From Candidatus Bathyarchaeum sp. (GTDB lineage Archaea; Thermoproteota; Bathyarchaeia; Bathyarchaeales; Bathyarchaeaceae), in NCBI GenBank assembly GCA_026014565.1, contig JAOZIB010000030.1, positions 1 through 33,427 on the forward strand: a stretch of 33,427 nt of DNA. The letters run 5' to 3'. Under the pieces are notes generated by a model. It did not search any database, was not told where the DNA came from, and was given only the letters and a program-made list of their open reading frames with translations. The first letter of the stretch is position 1, and each line of letters begins with the position of its first letter. Made by a program: the position numbers and the translations under genes. Shown here piece after piece: positions 1 through 7,694 of the stretch.

Positions 1-1
1 G

Positions 2-108
2 TGGTGCGGCGGGCAGGAATCGAACCTGCGAACCCCTATGGGAAAGGATAGCTCATCAAAACGCTGATCTTGAGTCCTCCGCGTTTGGCCTGGCTTCGCT
101 ACCGCCGC
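2..108 (-). tRNA. tRNA-Leu (anticodon CAA) with intron, CCA encoded
   Basis: On the minus strand a 7-bp acceptor stem GCGGCGG/CCGCCGC closes the gene, with the T arm TTCGAATCC, a discriminator A and a genome-encoded CCA at the 3' end. The anticodon loop reads CT-CAA-G, and the long variable arm fits a class II tRNA-Leu. The gene spans 107 nt; removing the 19-nt intron leaves 88 nt including CCA, a normal tRNA-Leu length. After splicing, the anticodon stem closes as GAGGA/TCCTT with one G-T pair. Confidence 0.95.
50..68 (-). other. tRNA-Leu intron (bulge-helix-bulge)
   Basis: A 19-nt insertion lies at the canonical 37/38 site. The exon/intron junctions form a bulge-helix-bulge: exon stem GGA/TCC, 3-nt bulge CTA at the 3' site, 4-bp helix CTCA/TGAG formed by anticodon-loop bases with the intron, 3-nt bulge AGA at the 5' site, then an intron helix TCA/TGA around a 6-nt loop. 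Cutting AG^A and CT^A, as the archaeal splicing endonuclease does, joins CTCAAG to ATCC and restores the anticodon arm. Confidence 0.9.
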
Positions 109-132
109 CCCATCGCACAAAAACAAACAGGA

Positions 133-146
133 CTAGTTAATTTAAG
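133..146 (-). promoter_or_regulatory. TATA box of tRNA-Leu
   Basis: On the minus strand the sequence CTTAAATTAAC lies about 30 nt upstream of the tRNA 5' end, in the gap between pyrH and the tRNA. This fits an archaeal TATA box with initiation a few bases before the mature tRNA. Confidence 0.5.
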
Positions 147-160
147 CCTTACTTACCAGC

Positions 161-835
161 CTATTCAATTTTTGTGCCAATGTGCCGATCCTGAACTGCG
201 TATACTACGTAGCCAGGGTCATGACCATTAACTACAACAGTTTTGAGCTTAATTCGGCCAAGAATCTTCACTGCCTCGGGGTCGATGACCTGATTAATTC
301 CAGGGGTATGCTCTTTGGCTTCTAGCAGTTTTTCTAGTTCTTCAAAACTGATCTTGTCAAGGCGTTTGGCGTCCGGATACTTGTTGGGGTCTTTGGTGAA
401 AATTGCACTCACGTTAGAACATTTAACCAAGATGTCTGCTTTTATGCGCTCTCCAACTAACGCCGCAACGGCATCAGTTGTGATTCCAGGATGCAAACCA
501 CCCATAACAACAATCTTGCCAGAGTTTACACATTCTTCGGCTTCATCTATGGTGGTGGGAACTTTTCCACAGCCGTCATCTGCTAATCCCATGGTGAAGA
601 GTTGAGCAAAAAGGCGAGAAACATGAATTGCTGCCCAATCTTGCTGGTCTTCTTCTAGGTGCACATATTTTGCAACTTTAATGAATTCTCGGGCGAGTTT
701 GCCGCCGCCGACAACTGCGACGACTTGATGTCCTTGATTTTTGAAATCTCGCAATACTGTTAGGTAACAGTTTATGGTTGAGGGGTTCAGAGGGGAAACC
801 ACGACTGAGCCGCCAATTCGAACAATGATTTTCAT
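161..835 (-). CDS. pyrH: UMP kinase, archaeal type
   Basis: This is a 224-residue amino-acid-kinase-fold protein that phosphorylates UMP to UDP in cytosolic pyrimidine synthesis. The N-terminal phosphate-binding RIGGS (residues 6-10), the glycine loop VVGGGK (42-46), the segment MGGLHPGITTD (111-121) and the TKDPNK motif (147-152) match the archaeal PyrH family, and the length is usual for it. ATG start follows an AGAGGT ribosome binding site. A TATA-like TTATATTG lies about 45 nt further upstream, in the gap shared with the divergent MBL gene. The tRNA-Leu gene follows in the same direction but has its own promoter, so co-transcription is uncertain. Confidence 0.93.
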   Translation of the reverse strand: MKIIVRIGGSVVVSPLNPSTINCYLTVLRDFKNQGHQVVAVVGGGKLAREFIKVAKYVHLEEDQQDWAAIHVSRLFAQLFTMGLADDGCGKVPTTIDEAEECVNSGKIVVMGGLHPGITTDAVAALVGERIKADILVKCSNVSAIFTKDPNKYPDAKRLDKISFEELEKLLEAKEHTPGINQVIDPEAVKILGRIKLKTVVVNGHDPGYVVYAVQDRHIGTKIE

Positions 836-967
836 TTGGTTAACCTCTTTGTGTTACTGTGGGAGTTTACTTCAATATAACATTCTCTGCTTTCCGAGAT
901 TCAAAGCCTTATAACTTCATAATGCAATATTCTAAGAAACAACAACTCAAATTCAGGTTGACTTCTG

Positions 968-1825
968 GTGAAGGAGATTCAAGGAGCAGAGCTGGTCTTT
1001 TTAGGTACAGGAGGAGGAAGGTTCGTTACCATCACCCAAAAACGACGAACCGGAGGATTCCGACTCTTAACCCCAAAAGAAAACATACACGTAGACCCCG
1101 GACCAGGAGCTCTTATCTATTCTTTAGAAGCAGGATTAAATCCCCAAAAACTCAAAGCAGTATTAATTTCCCACCGCCACCCCGACCATTACGCCAACGC
1201 CGAAGTTATGGTAGAATCCATGACCCGCGGAATGCTCAAAAAACGAGGATTAGTTGCAGCACCCACAAGCATTCTAGCAGGGGACGACCAAGCGGGACCT
1301 GCAATCTCGTTGTACCATCAAAACATGATAAAACAAATAGTAAGGTTGAAGCCTAACGTTAACTTCAAGGTCGGAAACATAGACATCGTAACAACTCAAA
1401 CTAAACACACAGACGCAGAAACAGTTGGCTTCAAGTTCAACATCCCCGAAGTTGGAACAGTCGGATACACCGCAGACACAGAATACTTTGAAGGCATAGA
1501 AGACCAATTCAAAGGCGTTAGGCTCCTTATTTTGTCCGTGATGCGACCAAATGGGAGCCCATGGACAGGACACATGACCCCCAAAGAAGCTGCAACAATT
1601 GTGGACACCGTAAAACCTGAAATGGTGGTTGCAACCCATTTTGGCATGAAAATGATTTACAGCGGACCCTCCTACGAAATCAAATACATCGAACAAAAAA
1701 CAGGTGTTCCCACGGTTGCAGCTTTTGATGGAATGAAACTGCAAATAGGTGAAAATATAACCATCGGGAAACTCAACAGACGGCAACAAAACATAGAAGA
1801 TTTCCTGAAACGCCCAACAAAATAA
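968..1825 (+). CDS. MBL-fold metallo-hydrolase
   Basis: A 285-residue metallo-beta-lactamase fold protein with the metal motif HRHPDH at residues 69-74 (H69, H71, D73, H74). Further candidate ligands are His in TKHTD near 148, Asp in TADTE near 170 and His in ATHFG near 224. It opens with a LVFLGTGGGR strand-loop like RNase Z and related hydrolases. Start is GTG with a weak AGGT upstream; no ATG lies near. It is divergent from pyrH and convergent with the AIR-synthase-like gene, leaving only 5 nt between stops. The substrate cannot be named from sequence: RNA, phosphodiester or thioester hydrolysis are all possible. Confidence 0.85.
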   Translation: MKEIQGAELVFLGTGGGRFVTITQKRRTGGFRLLTPKENIHVDPGPGALIYSLEAGLNPQKLKAVLISHRHPDHYANAEVMVESMTRGMLKKRGLVAAPTSILAGDDQAGPAISLYHQNMIKQIVRLKPNVNFKVGNIDIVTTQTKHTDAETVGFKFNIPEVGTVGYTADTEYFEGIEDQFKGVRLLILSVMRPNGSPWTGHMTPKEAATIVDTVKPEMVVATHFGMKMIYSGPSYEIKYIEQKTGVPTVAAFDGMKLQIGENITIGKLNRRQQNIEDFLKRPTK

Positions 1826-1830
1826 TTGCG

Positions 1831-2835
1831 TTAAGTCTTAGCGGAAAGAATTCTTGCGTAGGGGTCGTCTGGTTTTATTGGAAAAACAGTTTCTTTCCCG
1901 TTTTTCAGTAGAACTCGACTCAAATCTTTTGTAAACTCTCCCACAAATTGAGCAGAAATATTGTTTTCGCGCAGAACATTTTCAACCTTTGTTTTTGATT
2001 CAGGGCTAACAGCAACTAAAAACGTGCCAGTAGACGACATAGACAACAACTGCGTATCTGTCAACTGGTAATAATCTTTTAATATTTGCGTCTCCTCCGA
2101 AAACGAAAATCTTTTCCAATCAACTCGAAACCCAAGCCCTGAAACTTCAGCCAACTCATTCAAAGCCGAAATTACTCCACCTTCAGTTGCATCATGCAGA
2201 GCATGTGTCCCCTCGCAGCCAGCAAGCAGTAAGGCTTCTTTGACACAAGTTTGCATGACAACTAGTTCGGTCAAATCTTCAGTTTTTTTAGCACCAAACA
2301 GTTTTCTAGCCAACTTGTTGTGCACCAACGCAAAATTTACAACAGTTTCTAAACCCACAGGCTTGACACATAACACAAGGTCGCCATGTTTTGCCCCTGC
2401 AGGAGTCTTTAGTTTTTCTTGGCTTATTTGCCCATAACCAGTACACACACCAACCAAAGTAGACAAACCCTGATATGTCCCAGTGTGACCAGTTACAATT
2501 GTTATTCCAAGTTCTTCAGCGGCGTTACATGCTTGTTTCATTATTTCTTTGAACACTTTAGACTGTGTTGAGGGTGATCCCAACAAATTGATTGTGCAAA
2601 ACTGGGTTTTGGCTCCAAACAAGGCGATGTCTGAAGCCACGTAATTGATTAAAAACCAACCAAAGAACTGCTCAGGAACACCAACACAAGGATCTGTAGA
2701 TACAACAAGACACTTGTCATTGTTTAATTTGTGAACTCCTGAGTCAAAACCAAACTGGGGCTTAACAACTACCCTAGAATCTGGTTTGACACAATCTAGC
2801 AACTGTTTGAGGTCGTTTGTTGAAAGCTTACCCAA
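1831..2835 (-). CDS. AIR-synthase-related protein (PurM/ThiL/HypE fold), thiamine operon
   Basis: A 334-residue protein of the PurM/ThiL/HypE/SelD superfamily, whose known members use ATP to activate or phosphorylate a substrate. The pattern VVSTDPC (near 45), NYVASDIALFGAK (near 64-76) and ITIVTGHTGTY (near 111) matches the central ATP-binding/dimer core, and HDATEGG (near 214) the C-terminal domain. Start is TTG with CGAGGC upstream. It follows the thiT-like gene by 12 nt under the same TPP riboswitch, so it is expected to respond to thiamine pyrophosphate. A thiamine or thiamine-phosphate kinase role is inferred from context and fold only; the common annotation hydrogenase maturation factor is not supported by any hydrogenase gene nearby. 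Confidence 0.8.
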   Translation of the reverse strand: MGKLSTNDLKQLLDCVKPDSRVVVKPQFGFDSGVHKLNNDKCLVVSTDPCVGVPEQFFGWFLINYVASDIALFGAKTQFCTINLLGSPSTQSKVFKEIMKQACNAAEELGITIVTGHTGTYQGLSTLVGVCTGYGQISQEKLKTPAGAKHGDLVLCVKPVGLETVVNFALVHNKLARKLFGAKKTEDLTELVVMQTCVKEALLLAGCEGTHALHDATEGGVISALNELAEVSGLGFRVDWKRFSFSEETQILKDYYQLTDTQLLSMSSTGTFLVAVSPESKTKVENVLRENNISAQFVGEFTKDLSRVLLKNGKETVFPIKPDDPYARILSAKT

Positions 2836-2847
2836 GGTTTTGCCTCG

Positions 2848-3366
2848 TTACATGTAAATTTCTAGTACTTTACTTCGTTTGAGCATGTATATGATGTATA
2901 AACTTATTACTAGTTCAACTATCAAGTAGCCGCCGTTGTAGACTGCAGAGTAAATCAATGGATTGCCCTCAGCGAATTCGGCAAAAAAGATAAGCCCCGA
3001 GAAATAGTGGGCCACAAATCTGCCAATTATCCCCAAAGTGACCCCAATAAAGGGACGTTTTCGGAAAAACCCGGCAACTCCTAGTAAACCAAAAGCTATT
3101 GGGTAATCCAACAACATTTGAGCAGGATGAACAATGAACGGGTCAAAAACTGCTTGAATAAAGCCATACATTATCGCCCCAAACACGCCCACAGTTGGTC
3201 CTCGTCGAAGAGCCAACCACAAAATCGGCACCATAGACGCCGCAGTGACTGACCCTCCTTGAGGTAACTGGAAAATTTTGATGTTACTTAATACAGTAGC
3301 TAGAGCCACAAACATGACGGTCTCTGCTATTACTTTTGTTGAAAAACTACTATTTTGTATATTCAC
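2848..3366 (-). CDS. thiT: ThiT-like thiamine ECF transporter S component
   Basis: A 172-residue membrane protein with about six hydrophobic segments (roughly 10-30, 42-53, 58-75, 84-100, 108-128, 142-165). Size, the early VMFVALATVLS helix and the small-residue-rich loops fit the substrate-binding S component of an ECF-type vitamin transporter; the family known as ThiT/YuaJ binds thiamine. The TPP riboswitch directly upstream supports thiamine as substrate. Start is GTG, with GGAGGG eight nucleotides upstream; that ribosome binding site is part of the riboswitch core. No ECF ATPase genes lie in the window, so the energising module must be elsewhere. The AIR-synthase-like gene follows 12 nt downstream. 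Confidence 0.85.
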   Translation of the reverse strand: MNIQNSSFSTKVIAETVMFVALATVLSNIKIFQLPQGGSVTAASMVPILWLALRRGPTVGVFGAIMYGFIQAVFDPFIVHPAQMLLDYPIAFGLLGVAGFFRKRPFIGVTLGIIGRFVAHYFSGLIFFAEFAEGNPLIYSAVYNGGYLIVELVISLYIIYMLKRSKVLEIYM

Positions 3367-3372
3367 TTGTTT

Positions 3373-3464
3373 TTCCCTCCGCCAGCATTATCTGGATCAG
3401 GTTTTCAGGGTCGACAACACAGTAGTTGTCCTCTCAGCCGAGTATTCTCAGCTCCCCATGCACC
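3373..3464 (-). promoter_or_regulatory. TPP riboswitch (THI element)
   Basis: Read on the minus strand, the region has the conserved TPP aptamer elements in order: GGGG, a 7-bp P3 stem AGCTGAG/CTCGGCT closed by AATA (3436-3453), the CTGAGA element, an optional 6-bp stem GACAAC/GTTGTC (3413-3430), ACCCTGAAAACCTGATC, a P5-like stem CCAG/CTGG around ATAATG (3382-3395) and the 3' GCGGAGGGAA. The stem CCAG/CTGG replaces the usual CTGG/CCAG, a compensatory change. The GGAGGG at 3375-3380 is also the ribosome binding site for the GTG at 3366, so ligand binding should block translation. Confidence 0.93.
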
Positions 3465-3488
3465 TTAATTAAACAAAAGAAAGCCTTT

Positions 3489-3498
3489 GTATTTAAAG
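3489..3498 (-). promoter_or_regulatory. TATA box of the thiT operon
   Basis: CTTTAAATAC on the minus strand ends about 25 nt before the first base of the TPP aptamer, the expected archaeal spacing for a transcript starting close to the riboswitch. Confidence 0.55.
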
Positions 3499-3524
3499 AT
3501 TCACAGAAATTACGCCCATAATTG

Positions 3525-3532
3525 TTATAAAG
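3525..3532 (+). promoter_or_regulatory. TATA box of parvulin gene, leaderless start
   Basis: TTATAAAG is centred about 27 nt before the ATG at 3555 and there is no Shine-Dalgarno in between, so transcription would begin at or near the start codon and give a leaderless mRNA. Confidence 0.5.
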
Positions 3533-3554
3533 TGTCTTTGGTTTAGTTCCTGTT

Positions 3555-3830
3555 ATGTCAAACAAAGTTCATTGTGCACACATTCTAGTAAAAACAGAAA
3601 AAGAAGTAAACCAAGTCCTAGAACGACTCAAAAAAGGCGAAAAATTCTCAGCCATCGCAAAAGACGTATCCCAGTGTCCCTCCAAAAAACGAGGCGGCGA
3701 CCTAGGAACCTTTGGACGAGGACAAATGGTCAAAGAATTCGAAACAGCAGCTTTCGCTCTGGACAAAGGACAAATCTCAGGAATCGTCAAAACCCAGTTT
3801 GGTTACCACATAATCAAACGACTTGAGTAA
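3555..3830 (+). CDS. Parvulin-type peptidyl-prolyl cis-trans isomerase
   Basis: A 91-residue single-domain PpiC/parvulin protein. It begins with the characteristic HCAHILVKTE, contains the loop CPSKKRGGDLGTFGRGQM (near 42-60) and ends with TQFGYHIIKRLE, all hallmarks of parvulins. It has no signal peptide or extra domain, like the minimal cytosolic parvulins of Thaumarchaeota. It would speed prolyl isomerisation during protein folding. A TATA box at the leaderless distance precedes it. The gene stands alone between the thiT operon and the SAH hydrolase gene. Confidence 0.93.
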   Translation: MSNKVHCAHILVKTEKEVNQVLERLKKGEKFSAIAKDVSQCPSKKRGGDLGTFGRGQMVKEFETAAFALDKGQISGIVKTQFGYHIIKRLE

Positions 3831-3922
3831 CTGCGGTTACTTTCTATCTTTTTTTGGGCTATACCGTAAAAACCAAATAATACTGCGCAAAAAGTTAATG
3901 GCAACTATAAAGGCGATTTATT

Positions 3923-5179
3923 ATGGCAGATTACAAAGTAAAAGACATAAACTTGGCTCCTCAAGGAGCATTACTTGTTGAATGGGCAACCGAACACATG
4001 CCCGTTTTGGCTCAAATCAAATCCAGATTCGAAAAAGAAAAACCCCTTAAAGGCATCACTATTGGGGCTTGTTTGCACGTAACCAAAGAAACAGCAGTTT
4101 TGGCATTAACCCTCAAAGCAGGCGGCGCAACCGTTGCTCTGTGTGGCTCAAACCCATTATCTACTCAAGATGAAGTAGCTGCATACCTTGCCACTCAAGG
4201 AATCAACGTTTATGCATGGCGCGAACAACCGACCGATGAATACTTCTGGTGCATCAACCAAGTTTTGGACTACAAACCCCAAGTCACCATGGACGACGGA
4301 GCAGATGTAGTAGGAGTGCTCCACAAAGAACGAACTGACCTACTCAAAAACGTAATTGGTGGAACCGAAGAAACCACCACCGGAGTCATCCGCCTGCGAG
4401 CCATGGAACAAGACAATGCCCTAAAATACCCTATAATAGCAGTAAACGACGCTTATACAAAATACCTTTTTGACAACCGCTATGGCACCGGCCAAAGCAC
4501 CATTGACGGCATCCTACGCGCTACTAGTGTTCTGATTGCAGGAAAATACTTTGTAGTCGCAGGATATGGATGGTGTGGACGCGGCCTAGCCATGCGAGCA
4601 AAAGCCATGGGCGCCAAAGTAATTGTTACTGAAGTAGATGCAACCAAAGCCCTAGAAGCAGTAATGGACGGCTTTTTTGTAATGCCCATGGAAGACGCAG
4701 CAGAACTCGGAGACATATTTGTTACACTCACAGGAAATACTAGTGTTATTCGAAAAGAGCACATGGAAAAAATGAAAGATGGCGCCATAGTAGCCAACAG
4801 CGGTCACTTTAACGTAGAGATCGATATCCAAGACCTAGAAAAAATGGCCAAATCCAAACGAACCCTACGACCAAACCTAGAAGAATACACCTTGCCAAGC
4901 GGAAAGAGAATCCATTTACTTGCTGAAGGTAGATTAGTGAATCTTGCAGCTGCAGAAGGACACCCCTCTGAAGTTATGGATATGTCCTTTGCAAACCAAG
5001 CTATGAACGCTGAATATTTGGTGAAAAACAAAGGCTTGAAAATCAAGGTTTATCGTGTTCCTAAGGAAATTGATGAATTAATTGCTGGCTTGAAACTAAA
5101 AGCCTTGGGCGTAAGTATTGATGAGTTAACTGAAAAACAGAAAAAATACTTGGCAACATGGGATGAAGGAACTATTTGA
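3923..5179 (+). CDS. ahcY: Adenosylhomocysteinase (S-adenosyl-L-homocysteine hydrolase)
   Basis: A 418-residue enzyme that splits S-adenosylhomocysteine to adenosine and homocysteine with bound NAD, clearing the product inhibitor of methyltransferases. Seen are the NAD-binding [20 protein letters not shown] stretch (near 211-230), the N-terminal [17 protein letters not shown] segment, MDDGADVV (near 133) and the substrate-loop NAVNDAY-like [13 protein letters not shown] (near 173). Length matches archaeal and bacterial forms without the plant/animal insertion. ATG start follows AAAGGCGAT. It is the first gene of a plus-strand run with a small membrane protein 66 nt downstream. Confidence 0.96.
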   Translation: MADYKVKDINLAPQGALLVEWATEHMPVLAQIKSRFEKEKPLKGITIGACLHVTKETAVLALTLKAGGATVALCGSNPLSTQDEVAAYLATQGINVYAWREQPTDEYFWCINQVLDYKPQVTMDDGADVVGVLHKERTDLLKNVIGGTEETTTGVIRLRAMEQDNALKYPIIAVNDAYTKYLFDNRYGTGQSTIDGILRATSVLIAGKYFVVAGYGWCGRGLAMRAKAMGAKVIVTEVDATKALEAVMDGFFVMPMEDAAELGDIFVTLTGNTSVIRKEHMEKMKDGAIVANSGHFNVEIDIQDLEKMAKSKRTLRPNLEEYTLPSGKRIHLLAEGRLVNLAAAEGHPSEVMDMSFANQAMNAEYLVKNKGLKIKVYRVPKEIDELIAGLKLKALGVSIDELTEKQKKYLATWDEGTI

Positions 5180-5245
5180 ATTAACAATAAAGCTTATAAT
5201 ATGGTTACAGATAGAGAATGGACTACATCGTGGTGAATGAAAGAA

Positions 5246-5521
5246 ATGGTTAGTAAAGATCAAGCCATCGGATGGATTATTTTTTTGGTCTGTGCAGTAA
5301 TTGCACTTGGTTACACTGTTAGCATGATCTGGCCAAGCGAAGTAACTGACGTGCTCGGATGGAGCATGTCCTCACAAACATTCAGACTTTACTTAGTTGC
5401 AGTTCCAGTGTTGATCGCTTTTGTTGCAGTTTTGGCTATTGGTGCATGGATTGGCTGGACAATGGGAACTACTCCACCTCCTAGACCAATCGAAGAGATT
5501 GAAACCGAAAGCTCAGACTAA
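5246..5521 (+). CDS. Small two-helix membrane protein
   Basis: A protein of about 91 residues with two hydrophobic helices (roughly 8-28 and 46-70 from this start) separated by a short polar loop, and a soluble acidic, Pro-rich tail beginning PPPRPIEEIE. I do not recognise a family. The ATG at 5237 is in frame, but the GTGGTGA ribosome binding site abuts it; the ATG at 5246 has proper spacing, so I chose that one. It lies between SAH hydrolase and a nucleotidyltransferase without clear link to either. Confidence 0.7.
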   Translation: MVSKDQAIGWIIFLVCAVIALGYTVSMIWPSEVTDVLGWSMSSQTFRLYLVAVPVLIAFVAVLAIGAWIGWTMGTTPPPRPIEEIETESSD

Positions 5522-5574
5522 AAAAACAAAATCCCTATTTTCTTCTTTTCCTTTTAATTTTGGTAGTGTTATAA

Positions 5575-6327
5575 ATGGATAATGTTAAAGGAATGGTTCT
5601 TTGTGGCGGAAAAGGCACACGACTCAGACCCCTTACAAACTATATACAAAAAACCATGGTTCCTGTGGGTCTAAAACAAAAACCCCTTCTCGAATATGTT
5701 GTTAAGCTGTTCAAATATCATGGCGTCAAAGATTTGGTGTTTTTAGTAAACTACAAGTCAGAACAGATAACTAATTATTTTGAAGATGGATCTCGGTTTG
5801 GCGTAAACATCACTTACGTGAAGGATGATCCAAATTCAAAAGGAACCGGTGGCGCAGTTTTAACTGCTTACAATCAAGGTGCAATCAGTAAAGATGATAC
5901 CTTGCTAGTTTATTATGGTGATATAGTAACCGATATTGACCTGTTGGGTCTAGTAGAATATCACAATAAAAATAATGCTTGGACCACCCTTGCTTTGTCT
6001 TCAGGTTTTAAAACTAGAGTTGGCGTAGCAAGTTTAGATGACAATTCAAAGGTTATTGATTTTGAAGAAAAACCAGTTTTAAAAAAGCCTGTAACTATAG
6101 GAATTTCAGTTCTGAAAGGTGAAATGCTCAAGTTGATGAAACAACTAAAAGGGGACAATATTGAGCTTGATTTCATGGGAGAAGTTTTGCCACACCTTTT
6201 GAAGGAAGAAAAACCAGTTTATGGTTATGTTACTCCAGCTTTCTGGTACGACGTTTTGAGTACTGAAGCGTATGAAAAACTTGACCAAAAACTTGTTGAT
6301 GATCTGTTTAAGGACATTTTGGGCTAA
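5575..6327 (+). CDS. Sugar-1-phosphate nucleotidyltransferase
   Basis: A 250-residue NTP-transferase fold protein that would join a sugar-1-phosphate to an NTP to make an NDP-sugar. It starts with the signature VLCGGKGTRLRPLT (near 7-20), has KTMVPVGLKQKPLLEY just after, the metal-binding YYGDIVTDID (near 111-120) and the FWYDV segment near the end. It lacks the C-terminal left-handed beta-helix seen in larger GlmU-like or GDP-mannose enzymes, and so matches short RfbA/RmlA-like or MurU-like transferases. Nucleotide and sugar cannot be fixed from sequence. No Shine-Dalgarno is evident before the ATG. It may feed the glycan cluster at 23-28 kb. Confidence 0.85.
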   Translation: MDNVKGMVLCGGKGTRLRPLTNYIQKTMVPVGLKQKPLLEYVVKLFKYHGVKDLVFLVNYKSEQITNYFEDGSRFGVNITYVKDDPNSKGTGGAVLTAYNQGAISKDDTLLVYYGDIVTDIDLLGLVEYHNKNNAWTTLALSSGFKTRVGVASLDDNSKVIDFEEKPVLKKPVTIGISVLKGEMLKLMKQLKGDNIELDFMGEVLPHLLKEEKPVYGYVTPAFWYDVLSTEAYEKLDQKLVDDLFKDILG

Positions 6328-6409
6328 AATTGCCCAGTTTTTTATGTTATTGATCCCGTTTTGGGCCGTTCATCCCTGTGGGCGCTATCTTCTTTTTATT
6401 TGTTGCTCA

Positions 6410-6422
6410 TAACTTTTATAAA
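6410..6422 (+). promoter_or_regulatory. TATA box of LSm gene
   Basis: AACTTTTATAAAC, about 35-40 nt upstream of the GTG at 6455, is a good archaeal TATA match and would leave a leader of roughly 10-15 nt. Confidence 0.45.
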
Positions 6423-6454
6423 CTGTTGCATATGTTAGTAGGACTATTACTGGT

Positions 6455-6706
6455 GTGATTTCATTGGAACCAAGTAGAAAACCTTTGAATGCGTTAATCA
6501 AGCAGATGAACAGTTTCGTAGCTATCGTTTTAAAAAATGGAGTAGAATACCGCGGCACAATGGTCCGTTGCGACAGCCACATGAACGTACTACTGGAAAA
6601 AGCCACCGAACGTGTCAACGACAATTTGACCGCAAACTATGGCAGTATCCTTTTGCGAGGAAACAACATACTTTACATCTGTGTCGATATGGCACCTGAA
6701 AAATAG
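6455..6706 (+). CDS. Sm-like (LSm) RNA-binding protein
   Basis: An 83-residue protein with Sm motif 1 (SFVAIVLKNGVEYRGTMVRCDSHMN, near 20-45, including the G and the D-x-x-M-N) and Sm motif 2 in ILLRGNNILYI near the C terminus (RG-N-x-I). Archaeal LSm proteins form heptameric or hexameric rings that bind U-rich RNA. The length is normal for an archaeal SmAP. Start is GTG at 6455, supported by Sm fold length and by the TATA at 6410. It ends 48 nt before the convergent RIO2 gene. Confidence 0.93.
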   Translation: MISLEPSRKPLNALIKQMNSFVAIVLKNGVEYRGTMVRCDSHMNVLLEKATERVNDNLTANYGSILLRGNNILYICVDMAPEK

Positions 6707-6753
6707 GTTATATCAACAGTTTGTTCAGTTTGCCTCTGTCAAGTTAGTTTTTG

Positions 6754-7644
6754 TTATTTTTCAGTAACATAACTTAAGGCATCTTCTAAGTTTATTTCCA
6801 AATTATGTTTACGTTGGAAATACGTTATAACATTTCTCAAGTCTCGTTCAAGCAACTCCTTTGCGCTAGGATGATTTATAGAAACATTTTGAGGCCAATC
6901 AATTATCAAAATGCCCTGATTGGGCTGAACAATAATGTTGTATGGGCTAAGGTCTCCATGTATCATGTTTACTTTTTGGTATGCTGTTTTTACATTGTTT
7001 AATATTTGTTTGTAGGTGACGTTTGCATCCTCCAATTCGGGGTTATGAAAAAGTTCTACCCCTTCTATCATGCTCATAACCACAATGTGACGGTTTTGCA
7101 TGATTGGTTTGGGGACCGAAACATCCTGTGGATACAACAGTTTCAGGGCGTCATACTCTTTTTTAGCCGAAATTTGGGATTGACGGTGCCAATTGGGCGT
7201 GTATGTGTATTTTATAGTGTAGTTTCGTTTGAGTTTAGTTTTTTTAAAGCTTGTTCGGCCAATGCGATGAAACTTCAACGCTACTGGGGTTTCATCAGGT
7301 GCAAGGGCCTCATAAACATCTGACTCTTTGCCTACGCCCAAAGGTTTGCCAAGGGCTGTGATTACATTGGCATTTACAAGCGTATTGATTGCTAAGATGT
7401 CATGTCCTGCTGTTGTTAGCCGATATCCTAGATATTTTTCTCGCCGTCCTTGGACTAAACCTTGTTTAATAAAAAGGGGTAACCGGTATTCTATCTCTGA
7501 AAAGTGAAGTTGGGCTTGATTTTGGATGGCATCTTTTGGGGCATACTCGTAGTTCTTCATTTGCTGTTCAAGGGCCAGCAGTAACTGAAAATCTTCAGGT
7601 TCAAGTTTCCGTATAGCTCGAACAGCAATATGAACAGTTGACAT
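6754..7644 (-). CDS. rio2: RIO2-type atypical serine kinase
   Basis: About 296 residues. The N-terminal 90 residues form the winged-helix domain specific to RIO2. The kinase domain follows, with the glycine-poor nucleotide loop GVGKESDVYEA (near 99-109), the Lys in VALKFH, the catalytic loop MIHGDLSPYNI and the metal motif IDWPQ, which identify RIO2 rather than RIO1. RIO2 acts in late maturation of the small ribosomal subunit. The ATG at 7644 is preferred over an in-frame TTG nine bases upstream. The GNAT gene lies 50 nt upstream in the same direction. Confidence 0.94.
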   Translation of the reverse strand: MSTVHIAVRAIRKLEPEDFQLLLALEQQMKNYEYAPKDAIQNQAQLHFSEIEYRLPLFIKQGLVQGRREKYLGYRLTTAGHDILAINTLVNANVITALGKPLGVGKESDVYEALAPDETPVALKFHRIGRTSFKKTKLKRNYTIKYTYTPNWHRQSQISAKKEYDALKLLYPQDVSVPKPIMQNRHIVVMSMIEGVELFHNPELEDANVTYKQILNNVKTAYQKVNMIHGDLSPYNIIVQPNQGILIIDWPQNVSINHPSAKELLERDLRNVITYFQRKHNLEINLEDALSYVTEK

Positions 7645-7694
7645 GATTAACAATAGTTTGGGAAAGATTCCCTTAAAGCAGTTTACCGCAAGAA

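Noticed and set aside
859-1356. Long Arg-rich plus-strand frame
   Set aside because: Overlaps the MBL hydrolase in another frame; composition is Arg/Ser/Pro-rich and lacks any motif.
1274-1789. 171-residue minus-strand frame
   Set aside because: Fully antisense to the MBL hydrolase, which has clear metal motifs.
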